The position numbers were made by a program, and so were the translations under genes. A DNA stretch of 64,000 nt, taken from contig NC_092587.1 in the NCBI RefSeq assembly GCF_047663525.1, positions 45,034,501-45,098,500 on the forward strand. Reading direction: 5' to 3'. Of this stretch, positions 1-11,600 are shown one piece after another; the stretch's first letter is position 1, and each line of letters starts with the position of its first letter. The DNA comes from Anas platyrhynchos (taxonomy: Eukaryota; Chordata; Aves; Anseriformes; Anatidae). A model generated the notes under the pieces. That model was not told the DNA's origin. It did not search any database and saw only the letters and a list, made by a program, of their open reading frames with translations.

Positions 1-2028
1 CAAAAGTTTGTTGCTCTAATTACAGATGTATCTGATGGTTTCTTCAGCATTTTTGGATATTTGAACTTACTTGAGGTTACTTCTGTGACTTTGGCAAAGC
101 ACTTACAGCTTTGGTGACATAGGTAAGCATCTGTTTTGTTGGAATGACAGAGGCAGAAGTTTATTTTCTATTTTTATTTGTATTTTTTAGTTGTATTTTT
201 TGAGTTTCCTCCTGGAAAGCAAGCTCTCCAACATTTTACTTTTATTTTATACTCTTACAGAGACTTAAATTAGCATGAAGCAGACACGTACAACAACCTC
301 AGCTTGTGTAGTAACAGCCACAAGCAGTTTCCATCACCAAAACATTGTTTTCAGGCCAATATTAACAATGCTTTCATTGATGCTGGGGGAGTTTTGAATG
401 GAGCTTCTCCTTTGATTATCCTTGACTAGTTATTGTAGAAAAATGTAAAACAGTCTTTTGAATGTTCTGCAGAAGGTCACTCATGATGCACTGTAAGAAA
501 TTCCACTCAAAAGGCAAAATAATGATTAACTCACAAGTAAAAGGCCAGAACAAAAGCCTTCAGAAATTGGTAAGTAGATACAGGGAGGACATAAATTGAT
601 ACCGTTTCTATGTTTCAAGTTGCTCCATGTCCACAACTGGCTTACTTTGCAGTAACAAACTGTATTAGAACCATGATAACATAGCTGATAAACAGATACA
701 ATATGCAGGGGGAAAGAAAAAAAAAAAAAAAAAAAAAAACATTTTTTTAAAGATATCTACTATTAACTCTTACATTAAAGTACAGAGTAAATTATTTGAA
801 AGCTATCAGATAACTTGTATTTATTTAGCTGCTCTTGGGTTTGTGCACAGGTAGGATTTTAATTCTGAGTTTCGAACTTTACTGCTCTGGGGGAATGTTT
901 TACAAAACAGACTGGAATCCCCCTTGGCACACCAAGAGCCAGCCTGCCAATCTACCAAGCAACTGGTCTCCAGCTGGTGATGTGAGCACTGAGCTTCAGA
1001 GATCCAGGTCAAAAGTGTATATTTGCACTAGCAATAAGAAAAGAACACCAAGTAAACCATGTCTGTTTGCATAACTCCTGACAAACAGCTCATTTCCTAC
1101 ACCTACTGAGCTGCATTCCTCATGACTGCAAACTTGATAGGGCAACACAGCTCCAATCCATTTTAGACCAGTGTTTTTAATCTTAAAGCTCTGGCGTATC
1201 ACATACACCGAAGGAGGAACTACAGATACCAAATAAAGGAATGAAGTGGAGACATAATTAGCTCCTAGTATCAAAGTATTTGACACCAGGAACAATAAAT
1301 TGCAAAGTTTTCCATCTTTTCCTGTTTGAAGTCATCAGTTCCCTGTATTCATGAAAGAATGTATGAAATTATGAATTCTAAGCCACTGCAAACCAACCCA
1401 GAACTGGATTTCAGCACTTAAGACTTTCCTGCTCAAGAAAAAGGCAGTAGTTATGAATCCCACCAATGTCCAGAGGGGACAGAGAGAGCATTAGCATGTC
1501 AAGGACTCTCAAGTCAGAGATCAGGACCATGATTTTCATTGCAGGTGCCCTCGAGTACATCTCTACTGCACTGAAACCTTTCTCTCTCATCTTCCAATAC
1601 CACGGACCGAAAGCTAGCATATGGGAAAGCTGTCCTCCCTTGAGATACAGCCAGGGTAGGAACGGGGATGCTATCATCCTTAGCAAGTATGAAGAGGGAA
1701 TTGGAGCTACTTGCTACCTTTCAACTTCTACCTGATCCACATCTTTCTTCCTTTACTCTTCTCTCTCATACCTGCTCCAACCAGGGATGCTTCTAAGCAT
1801 CTGATCTTATACATCTCATATTTGATCAATTTATGCCACACACAGAACTGAGCACTAGCTTCCTTCAAAGCACTGGCAAACCTGTGAGCCTGACAAAGCC
1901 GCATATCCTAAAAGCCAGGTTCAGAGCCAAGGGCTGGTTTCTGGGAAATGAGCAATGAAAACACAAATTGATATCACTACGTAGCATCAGAACCCCAGAT
2001 TCTGGCATGGGCTTAGTGGTACAAGAAG
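1..2028. other. Intergenic AT-rich DNA, no gene seen
   Basis: No open frame here resembles a known protein and none has convincing splice structure. The longest frames (up to 99 codons) lie on both strands without family resemblance. A 23-nt A run occurs at 717-739. By human gene order this DNA should lie between SCYL2 and SLC17A8, but no SLC17A8 exon is recognisable. Confidence 0.6.
717..739 (+). repeat. Poly(A) tract (A)23
   Basis: Uninterrupted run of 23 A. The sequence before it does not match a retroposon I recognise, so I treat it as a simple repeat. Confidence 0.9.
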
Positions 2029-2494
2029 GACACGGAGGTGCTTGAGCGGGTCCAGAGAAGGGCGACAAAGCTGGTGAGGGGCCTGGAGAACAAGTCCTAC
2101 GAGGAGCGGCTGAGGGAGCTGGGCTTGTTCAGCCTGGAGAAAAGGAGGCTCAGGGGCGACCTTATCGCTCTCTACAGATACCTTAAAGGAGGCTGTGCCG
2201 AGGTGGGGGTTGGTCTGTTCTCCCACGTGCCTGGGACAGGACGAGGAGTAATGGGTTTAAGTTGCAGCAGGGGAGTTTTAGGTTGGATATGGGGAAGAAC
2301 TTCTTTACCAAAAGGGTTGTTAGACATTGGAACAGGCTGCCCAGGGAGGTGGTGGAGTCACCATCCCTGGAAGTCTTTAAAAGACGTTTAGATGTAGAGC
2401 TTAGGGATATGGTTTAGTGGGGACTGTTAGTGTTAGGTCAGAGGTTGGACTCGATCTTGAGGTCTCTTCCAACCTAGAAATTCTGTGATTCTGT
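2029..2494 (+). mobile_element. CR1 non-LTR retroposon, 5'-truncated 3' end
   Basis: About 465 bp matching the 3' end of avian CR1 in plus orientation. An open frame (about 2038-2190) encodes the typical reverse-transcriptase C-terminal tail with the motifs [15 protein letters not shown] and [15 protein letters not shown]. The untranslated part follows, containing the conserved GGCTGCCCAGGGAGGTGGT block. The element ends with the CR1 3' octamer repeat (ATTCTGTG ATTCTGT). It is truncated at the 5' end, as most avian CR1 copies are, and cannot be autonomous. It lies outside the genes. Confidence 0.93.
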
Positions 2495-5400
2495 ATTTTC
2501 AGAAGTAAATGCTAACTTTAGAGATATCTAGTCTGTCAGTTTTCCCTAACAACTTTCTTTTGTACAGGAAATATATGATCATGTTTCAAGATAACCACTA
2601 GTGGATCCCAACCACACTAAGAAATAAACTCAAAATTACATTGTATAAACTATGTTTCAAACAAAATAAAGTGATCAAGTTTTCCACACAAGTTATTTTA
2701 CAGAAATTTAAAATAAAATTACAATCTGACACTAAAGTATGAAAAGTTCATTTATTTCTATAGGCAACCTCATTCACAGTACAAAGTGATATGAATTTCT
2801 CAAAACTGTCACTGTACCTTTTACATTTTTTAAGTAACTGATCTAAAAGTTGATACAAGAATAAATTTGTTTCTGAAGAGCAGTCCATTAAGTTGGAGAT
2901 ACACTAATGCCATGCTATGACAGTTCTAATTATGAATCACAGCTGACACTACAGTAACACCACTTTATACATGAGAATTTCCATGTTTTACAATCAAAAC
3001 ATAGAATTGCCACTAGTACAGAGACTGTACAATTAGACAAATAAACAAATATTAAATATTTTGCACAAGGCCTGAGTTCACTATAACACATTTTGATTTA
3101 CAACTTCATCTCAGAAATCTGTACAGCAGTTAGAACTGTTTCAGAGAACTTAAAGACAATACAACTTCAGGGGTTTGCTTATATGTTCAGTTGATGCAGG
3201 TGCGAGGCCTGGAAGGCAAGATTTGGTGTATGAATCCAAGGTTTTACTGCCCTATGTATTTTCCTTGTATGGCAGTCAAAACCTTGTGGAAAGATAGGTA
3301 TGAAGCAGGACCTCACTTGAAAATCAGCTAAATCATCTGAAGTTCTCCAGATAGTTTTTCTCACAGCTATTTCAGAATAAAAGTTCACAATGAGTATATA
3401 AAATGCAGCATTTCTCTTAACAAAGAACAAAAAAGGGTCACATATACAACAGGATATTTCTGTATTCCCCTTCCCTACATTTCTTTAATTGGAAATGGCA
3501 CAAATTAGTGAATTCACTCCCCCCCCATAAAAAACTCATCAATAAACAAAAATCACTGCAGAGTTCAACAATTTCATCTGTAATGAGAGACCCAGTTTTC
3601 ATAAACTTACCTTTTAAAAACCATACTCTTTTGCTCAAGTCATGTAGATATAGGTGGACTAAACAATATGAATTTATAATACTTAACAGAAGTATCATAA
3701 TTGCTTGCCTTCATGGAAGTCTTGTGGGATTTGATTTAAATGTAACTTCTCATTTAAACTTTGCTCTCATGGTGCAATTGATCTTAAAAATCTGTAATCC
3801 TGCAGTCCAAATACACAGCTACCTACTTACAGACATATACACAACAGGGATTACAGTAAAAAATGATAACTTTTTTTCTAACTTTAGGAGGCCACTGGGA
3901 TATTTCTGGAAGTTCCAAATCAATCTGAAAGAGATATTGTTAACAAAACTTAACAGGAAAGAAACGTTTTAAATAATAAGGCTCAAAACATTGTGCACCC
4001 ATGCATTCAAAAATTCAGCATTCTACTTGGGAGTACTCAACATCTGGGCAGACCTCTAAGGCCACAACTTCCCTAAGTCATTTCTAATTGACATCGCTAC
4101 TGAGAGAGGCAGACATACAATCTTCATTAAAACAAACTAGGACACTCTACCCATGTTCCCAGTAGTTCCCAGAAGTTTTTCATCTTCCAGGTAGTTGGTG
4201 GACTCCATTACCTTCCAAAAGGCTGGTACTGCTGTCCTCTTTACATATGTAGGCTCCACAGGCTGTTTTCTGCCTGATCCATACCACTTGTACGAAAAGA
4301 AACCTGCTCCTTCCTCCATACTTGAAATGACACTCATACCATTTCACTCCCATTTCTCTCCTCTTGAGAAAGGCAGACCTGAAGTCTTTTAAGCTACTCA
4401 GTAAGTCAATAGTTTGAAGGTTCCTCTCTGGCAGCCCCAACAGAACAGGTTTTTGAAGCCTCTTTAGCACAATCCTTCCATCAACAGGATTAGTTTTCTA
4501 AGACTGGGTTTTCATAGAATGCTTCAGGGACTTTCAAACTTAGAAATATATATATATACAAAAACATTGAGCTAACAATTCTAATACAGAAAAGACTGTT
4601 GTCTTGCTTGGTACAAGAGTATTCATTTAGCATACAACAGAACAGCAAAAGCACCATTAATGCTTATGCTTAAAATGTGCAGCTATTTCCACTTCTTTTC
4701 TTTGCATTTCTCCTTCTGTAGTAAATGGATAAATCAATTAAAGAACAGGAACTTACTCCCCTCTCCTCTTTGCTCCTCCTTTACAAATGAACAGAAAGTA
4801 AACCAGGTGAGCTGGGCAGGTACAATAGATGTGCAGGGTGAAGGGCTGTAATATGATGATATAACCTGCCATGCTTCCATATATTATTTCTTTAAATTAG
4901 GTTGAATATACAGTGCAGAAATTTTATGTAACTTACATTTGTCAAAGCATTATAATGAATATGTATTTTATATCAGCTTACTATTTCAGTAATAAATTCG
5001 CAATTTCTTCATCAGATACCATTTCAAACTTCTCTCTTTTAAAAAAAAGGGGGGATTAGATAGTCCCCTCTACTTCAGACCAGACTAGACGTAACTGCTT
5101 TCCATCCAAGTCCAGAAACAGAAGGCCCCTGGAAGGCTCACAATTTATAACATAGTCCCTTCCTCCTACTCTTAACCAAACAATGAATTGGATCTGAAGT
5201 ACAGCTGTTGCTTTCAGACAGTGGTGTTCACTTTGGCCACAACATGAGTCTTTCGGCCTCTTTCAGGGTCATAGAATGATGATGTGCAAGGGGAAAGATG
5301 ATCTGGACAAGGCCTCCTACAGAACAGCTATTGTAGCAGGCACTAAGTGGCATACGGCCTTGGTGACTTCTTGCAACTCCTCTTCTAAGTTAAGCAGAAA

Positions 5401-8003
5401 TAATTAGAGAAGTTCACAGATATATAGCTTCCCGACATACTAAATAGGAAGCAACTGCATGGAAGAGGGATGTGACCCTCTGATTTTAACTGAAATTACT
5501 TTTCCATTTGTATTTTTAAATAACTGAAAAGAAAATTTGCTATTGTTTTCATAAACTCCCTTTTCAGTTTTCTTTTGTAGCTATTCTACTCTGGTCATTC
5601 TGAAAATTGTGATAGAGAAATAAAAATTATGCTCTGAAATACAAAATGGAAAACATTTCATATTACTTGAGCCAGATAAAAATATTATTCTAACACATTA
5701 GCACTGCATGGAAGAACTTTTCTTACTTTTAACTTTTAACATTCTTAACATGTTAACATTTTTTTGGCTTTCTTACAAAATACATTATATTCTCCAACAG
5801 CCCATGCCAAAAGTACATGTCCCAATCCCCAGAGTTTAGGAGTCTAGTATACAAAATTTTATCACTATCTGATAATTTTTTTTCTATTAGCTTTCCCTCC
5901 ATAGCTACTTTCTCTCCAAAACTTAAACCTAAAAACAGTTCTGAAAGCTTCTAACAAAACAAGGATCAGGTACTGAAAACCCAAGTCAGGACACTGATGT
6001 GTAAGACTACCTTTACCAGATACGTTAATGTAATACATTGTAGAGTCCCAAGAGATGTTATTTTTAATTTAACCTTATTTTCTGAATAATTTAGAGGAAT
6101 ACAGATTCAAGTAATTCTTTTAAGTCTTGCCTTAAGTTACCCTAACAAAATGTAGCTTTCTAAATTTGACATAAAAGAAGACATTAGTGTGATTGAGAGT
6201 ATAGAGTACTAGCGACTGTAAATGAACTTAAATAGTTTAACAGTTCTAGGATCGTAGTTAAGTTTACACAGATATTTTAACATAACCTACGATGTTTACC
6301 ATGAATATTAACAGCACATAAGCATCACAATGTGTTAGGCATTGTTTTCTAAACCACAATTTCACTGGTCCCAGGTATTTTAAAATAACAGGACTAAGGC
6401 AGCAGCTATAATACATGAACAATTCTTTAAGAAATATGCTTAATGCTATTACCGCTTAGAACTGTGGAAATATACCAAAATACAAGTCACATTTACAGCA
6501 TAAGGCCCTTTGGTTTCTTAAGCAGCAAATGAAAGAACGATTTCTTCAGTGAAAGGCTTTGAAAAATAAAGCATGTAGGCTTTCCATAAAAAAAGGTAAC
6601 TAGTTCTTTCCTTCTCAAAATAGCCAGCTAGGGTCTCCAAAATATTACATAAGAAAGTTCCTGAAATTCCTAGGAAAGAAGAAATTAAAACCCAACAGTA
6701 GTATCTGACAGAACAGAGATTCTATCATGGGCAAGCTGAACATCAGCCTTCTGGGAAGTAGAAGAAATTACTGCTTCATTTTCTGGAGAACTTTATTAAA
6801 TTTGGAATAATACAATAAGAGGGATCTGAAATACCTGTGTATCACTTCATAGTCATCTATCCTTCATAAGGACTTAAATTAAAACAAAATTAAAATACAA
6901 TAGTTTATTCTAGTCAAGGCAATTTATGGCAGTCTGCTTTTTCACAAAACCATGTGAAACTTGTACCAGACAGCCCTTTCTCATCTTCCCAACAGAGCCC
7001 AAAACAACTAATCCAAGATATTTCTGTGTAACCAAACCAACTGTAAGAAGCTGGGGCAGTCAACACTTAAATTTTACAAATTTTTTTTTTTCTGGGAGGT
7101 TCCATAACAAGTCATATTCTTCTTTTTCACACCAGTTAGAAGCAGTATCAAGGTAACCAAAACACTGAAATGTATAGTAAACACAACCAAGTCATCACAT
7201 GTATTTTAAAATCCCACTTAAGTGGTACGTGGCTTTTACTATGGGGTTGGTAACAAGGATCTGACATTGTAAAACGGGTTGTCATTTGGAGCAGAGTTCT
7301 TCCTCTATTCCAAACTTGGACAAAATTTAATAACCACTCAATCTTGCAGTTTACTCCCACATCGATTCTAATCATCTCATAAGAGAAGAAAGGCAAAATA
7401 TTTTTTCTTAGCATCTTTCACAGTTATCAGTTAGAGATATTACTACATAGCATGGCTAACAAAGCATTCTGAGGTAACATAAAAATTTACCTCCTGCAAA
7501 CTGTCATAATAGGGCATAATGACAATTTGTGTGAAATTCAGGTGACAACTTATAAAAAAAAAAAAAAGTTGAATTTAGCAGACACCAAAAAAACTGATCC
7601 ACGGGACAGGATAGCACTAAGTTGTATTTGCTAGTGTTATTACCCCCTAAGCATTTCTGTTTAAGAAACACAGTTTTCTTATAAATCCAGTTGATTGAAT
7701 ACACTTCTGAATATATTTGAAATTTTAGCTCCTTCTTTTTCAATTCAATACATGCATCCTACCTTCAATGCTCTGAAGTTGGGTAAAGAGATGGGAAATC
7801 TTTAGTACATAAGATGGCTGTGCACTTATGCAATTCCACTGCATTACCAGGTGAATGAAAAAATTAGTCTTTTTCCAGTGGAGAAGTCTTTACTTTGGTG
7901 GGTGGAAAGTTTCCCCAAGCCATGCTTTTACTAATCAAAAAAGATGTTAATCAGCTTACCCATGATTCAAATTTTATCAATCTTTGAAAGAAAACAAAAC
8001 ATT
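2495..8003 (-). other. SCYL2: SCYL2 3' UTR and downstream flank; poly(A) site undetermined
   Basis: About 5.5 kb follows the SCYL2 stop with no coding exon or recognisable transposon. Minus-strand AATAAA hexamers (TTTATT on plus) occur at 6904-6909, 6792-6797 and 2751-2756, which would give 3' UTRs of about 1.1, 1.2 or 5.3 kb. I cannot choose among them from sequence alone. A minus-strand Pumilio-like TGTATATA lies at 4553-4560 in a TA repeat. Frames in this stretch (for example 154 codons at 3508-3972) are AT-rich and resemble nothing known. Confidence 0.45.
6792..6909 (-). terminator. SCYL2: Candidate proximal SCYL2 poly(A) signals (two AATAAA)
   Basis: Two canonical AATAAA hexamers on the minus strand, at 6904-6909 and 6792-6797, about 1.1-1.2 kb after the stop codon. 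They are the nearest canonical hexamers I found downstream of the stop. Assignment is by position only; no transcript evidence is available. Confidence 0.4.
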
Positions 8004-8657
8004 TTACCCAAAAAGATCTTTTAAGTCATTACTAGCTGAGCTGCTGTTTGTCATCGTGTTTGCTGGTTGTGCAAAGTTCTGAGGAGCAAAGAAAGGATTA
8101 CCCTGTATACCAAAGCCAGGCTGTCCTATCATGTTCATCTGAGGTCCCATGACTGAACTGCTCACACTTGGGGACCCCTGTGGGGGTACAAACTGATTAA
8201 CCCACTGGTTTGACTTCTGTTGAGCCAACTGTTTCATGCTAACTTTGGGTTTTTGAGGACCAAAAAGATTATCTAAAGCAGACATATCTGGGGGTCTGTT
8301 TTGTTGTGTCAGTGGAGAGATTGCAGATGCAGCACTCATAGGACTGTAATTTGGCATATTGGCAGTTGGTACAATGTTCATCTTGGTTGTTCCTGTTGCG
8401 CTTGGACCACTGAAGAAATTTTGAGTAGTGGGACCACTTCCCATACTGAATCCAGCAGTCTGAAAACCCATAGTAGTATTCAGTCCATTTGTTGTTACAT
8501 TTCTCTTTGTGCTGTCAACAGGTGATGAAAATCCCATTCCAACACCCATAGAAGGGACAGACGAGAAGCTGTTTGAAGATGCCACTATAGCTTTGTTGAT
8601 GGAATGGCTAGTCAAAGATGACATATTATCTATCAGTGTATCTGTCAAGTCTTTTGT
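8004..8657 (-). CDS. SCYL2: SCYL2 last coding exon (residues 714-930)
   Basis: The acceptor TTTTGCAG precedes ACA AAA GAC (TKDLTDTL), and the stop TAA lies at 8006-8004. The exon encodes the unstructured tail. Visible short motifs are an EH-domain-type NPF (GNPFFAPQNF), a LFGPQKPK block, and the terminal DLKDLFG. Such tails carry clathrin and adaptor contacts in SCYL2. The open frame continues upstream to 8720, but that part is intronic because it lies beyond the acceptor. Confidence 0.95.
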   Translation of the reverse strand, partial: TKDLTDTLIDNMSSLTSHSINKAIVASSNSFSSVPSMGVGMGFSSPVDSTKRNVTTNGLNTTMGFQTAGFSMGSGPTTQNFFSGPSATGTTKMNIVPTANMPNYSPMSAASAISPLTQQNRPPDMSALDNLFGPQKPKVSMKQLAQQKSNQWVNQFVPPQGSPSVSSSVMGPQMNMIGQPGFGIQGNPFFAPQNFAQPANTMTNSSSASNDLKDLFG

Positions 8658-11600
8658 CTGCAAAATATATAAAATGTAGTTAATATATAAAATGTAATTA
8701 AACCCTTTTCCTGTATACACACACTAGTAACAGTAGTTATCACTGCTCCTGCGGAAGTGGCATTCATTTTTCAGAAACTAATTTATTGCATGGAATTGGG
8801 CATCAGATATAATTATATATAAGAGGAATTACGTTATTTTCATTCTTTGCTACTTGGAACTAATCGTTTTGCAGTTTTTCTTGGACAACGAAGACTTTAC
8901 ATCAAGTACTACCTGGTGTATACCAAGCACACAATCTGCTTGCAAGCCCCCCATTCCTAACTCCAAGATCTTTACGTATTTAGATAATAAACTCTTCAGA
9001 GCAAAATTTTATTATTATTTTTTCCCTATATGCTTTTCCCATATCTAAACAATGGTCTTCAGTGCCTTTAGAAACTACTGCAATTTTAGAAGTGGGAAAT
9101 ACTGCTAATGATACAAATGGAAGGGAGGACAAAACTTAGTTTTCTCAACTGTACCACTGTAATGCCAGTTGAAACAAAGGTGAATCACAGGACAAAAATG
9201 CTAAATACATACAGTAGGTGAAAGAAAAAAGCATCATGGCTCCAATGGGAACAGTACAATACTTTGCTGTTTCTCACCTGCTTCACTGGAGGTGTTATTG
9301 CAGTTGCTTGTGGCTTAAGAGGTTGTTGGCTTTTCAGTTTCTGTGCCTGTTCTTGTTCTTTAGCTAACTTTTGCTTCTCTTCAAGTGTAAGTGATGCCTT
9401 GAAAAGGGAAAGTACTAACACTAAGTTGGACAGTATGGTTATTTATTGTTATTTTTATTTCATAAATAACACTGTCAATTCAACAATATGTGGAAGAACA
9501 GAAAATATTACTTATATAAAACAAAGTGGATAAGCACAAAATCTTACTATTTATTGCTAAAAACTACTTAAAGCAAATAAATACAATATTAAAAGCACCA
9601 TAATGAGAAACTCTGGGCACATCTGAAATAAAAAGGTATTGCAACAAGATTATTTTAGCTTTGACTTCTTAATATTGGGCATAAGATAAAGTCTTTCCAG
9701 TTTTTGAGTTCACGTAAGTACCTGCTGGCACTTGATACAGAACTACAACCAACAGTGGAATTGAAAGGGAGTTTTATTTTAACATTGCTTAGGGAACCTT
9801 TCAGGATTTTAACTCTTAATGAAAGATAAAATCATAAAAATCACACAATCGTGGTTGAGGTTGGAAGGAACCTTTAGAGGTCATCTGGCCCAACCCCCCT
9901 GCTCAAACAGGGACACTCCCCCTTCACCTAAAATTAGGGAAAGGCTTCAGATAATTAGAAATAGAAATGATGAAACATATATAATCTGGGAAGGCATTTA
10001 AATAGTTAATAGCCATGAAAATAATTTTATAATTGAGTATTAACTGCAAGCATAAGCTGTGTCATGTCATGCTTTTTCTTTGTTTCCTGTACCGAACCAT
10101 AACTTAACATACCCTGAACATATTAACATTAACAATCCTTAACATATTGAATGCTCTTTTTCACATAACTTTGAATTTTTACACTAGAAGTTAGTGTTGT
10201 TTACTACGTGAAAATCTATTTTTGATCTTCATCTCCATTTGTGATTTTATCAATAAAAAAGTCGCCTGATCATTTTGATTTGGCAAACTAAATCCACTAT
10301 TTAAGCTTTAGTTTTACTAATAGCGAAAAGGAGGAAAAAAGTGACCAAAGATTTATAATCCTAATTTGCCTACTTTGTGCAGAGACATTTTTTTAAGGAA
10401 AGGCTTTCACAGAAATTCAAGGATGTGATTTGAACATTTTTCAGAGCACTTTCACATGTGAGTAGGCCTTGTAATGTATAATACAGGAACAGTTTTTCTT
10501 TTAAAGCTTGTAATATGATAAATATTTACACATACTCATTTTATGCAACCATACCAAACTTGTAGTAGACAGATAGATGTAAGAGAATTCCAGAACAAAA
10601 AAGCCATACCTTTTTCTGTTTTGATGATAACTCATTGTCTTTACTGTCAGGTCCACTAGTTAGAAGGTCCGTTCCAGTATTATTGAATACCTTGTCAATC
10701 TATTTAAGATCAAACAAAACTAAGTTACGTGAAATGCTGCAACTTAAGATAATGTACATATTGACTTATTTTAAATTTCTACATCTAAGTAATACAATGA
10801 AACACTGACTCTTACCTGATTACTTGTACTACTAGATCTTGCCTCTTCAGACACATTCATTTGATTAGCTATATCCAAAGATCTATACAATATTACAAAA
10901 AGATAGTATTACAGTCACATCCACAACACTTATTCAGCAGCACAGAATATCCTTCTGCGTTTAAACAATGTTTTAAAAAATGCTACAACAGCACTGCCGT
11001 ATTTAGAATGCTTATAAGAGACTGGAAAATTATAATATTGTAATCTGTAAAGGTTTCCTAACAATCATTTCACGTGGTTTTTAGTTCCTCCTTTTGAGTG
11101 AGGTGACATAGACTTTGGGTAGCTCAAGTTAATTTGACTTAGAAACTTCAATAGTTCAAAATATCTTCAAATACTTCTGCCTTCTACCACTGCTGCTATG
11201 TTTATGTTTCTGCCGTGTGGTTTGTGTTCTCATCAACTACAGAAAAGCAATTATTCTTGGCATATACACGTAAGGCACAACTGTACTAGTGGACCTGAGT
11301 ATGAACTATAATAAACTGTAACTGAACAACGTAAGGGTAAAGGATTTTACTTTATAAAACTACTGATAACAAAATAACACTATGATTCTAGGACTAATAC
11401 ATCTTTGCTAACAATTGCACTTATCTGAGGTAATTCTCAATGACTGAGCTGAGTATTATCTGGATTTTATTGGTATGGCTAGTTTTCTCATATTTGTGAA
11501 AAAATAAGTTTCTGCTTACTTATTTCACCTCTAATACACATGCACTTACTTCTGTTGCTCTTGCATGACATGAAGCTGCTCAAGTTTTGTTTTATGTTCT

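Noticed and set aside
2038-2391. 117-codon plus-strand frame
   Set aside because: It is the C-terminal end of the CR1 reverse transcriptase plus CR1 untranslated sequence, not a host gene.
3508-3972. 154-codon plus-strand frame downstream of SCYL2
   Set aside because: AT-rich, antisense to the likely SCYL2 3' UTR, no recognised domain.
8658-8720. N-terminal extension of the last SCYL2 exon frame
   Set aside because: It lies upstream of a good TTTTGCAG acceptor and encodes a repetitive Tyr/Ile stretch; it is intronic.
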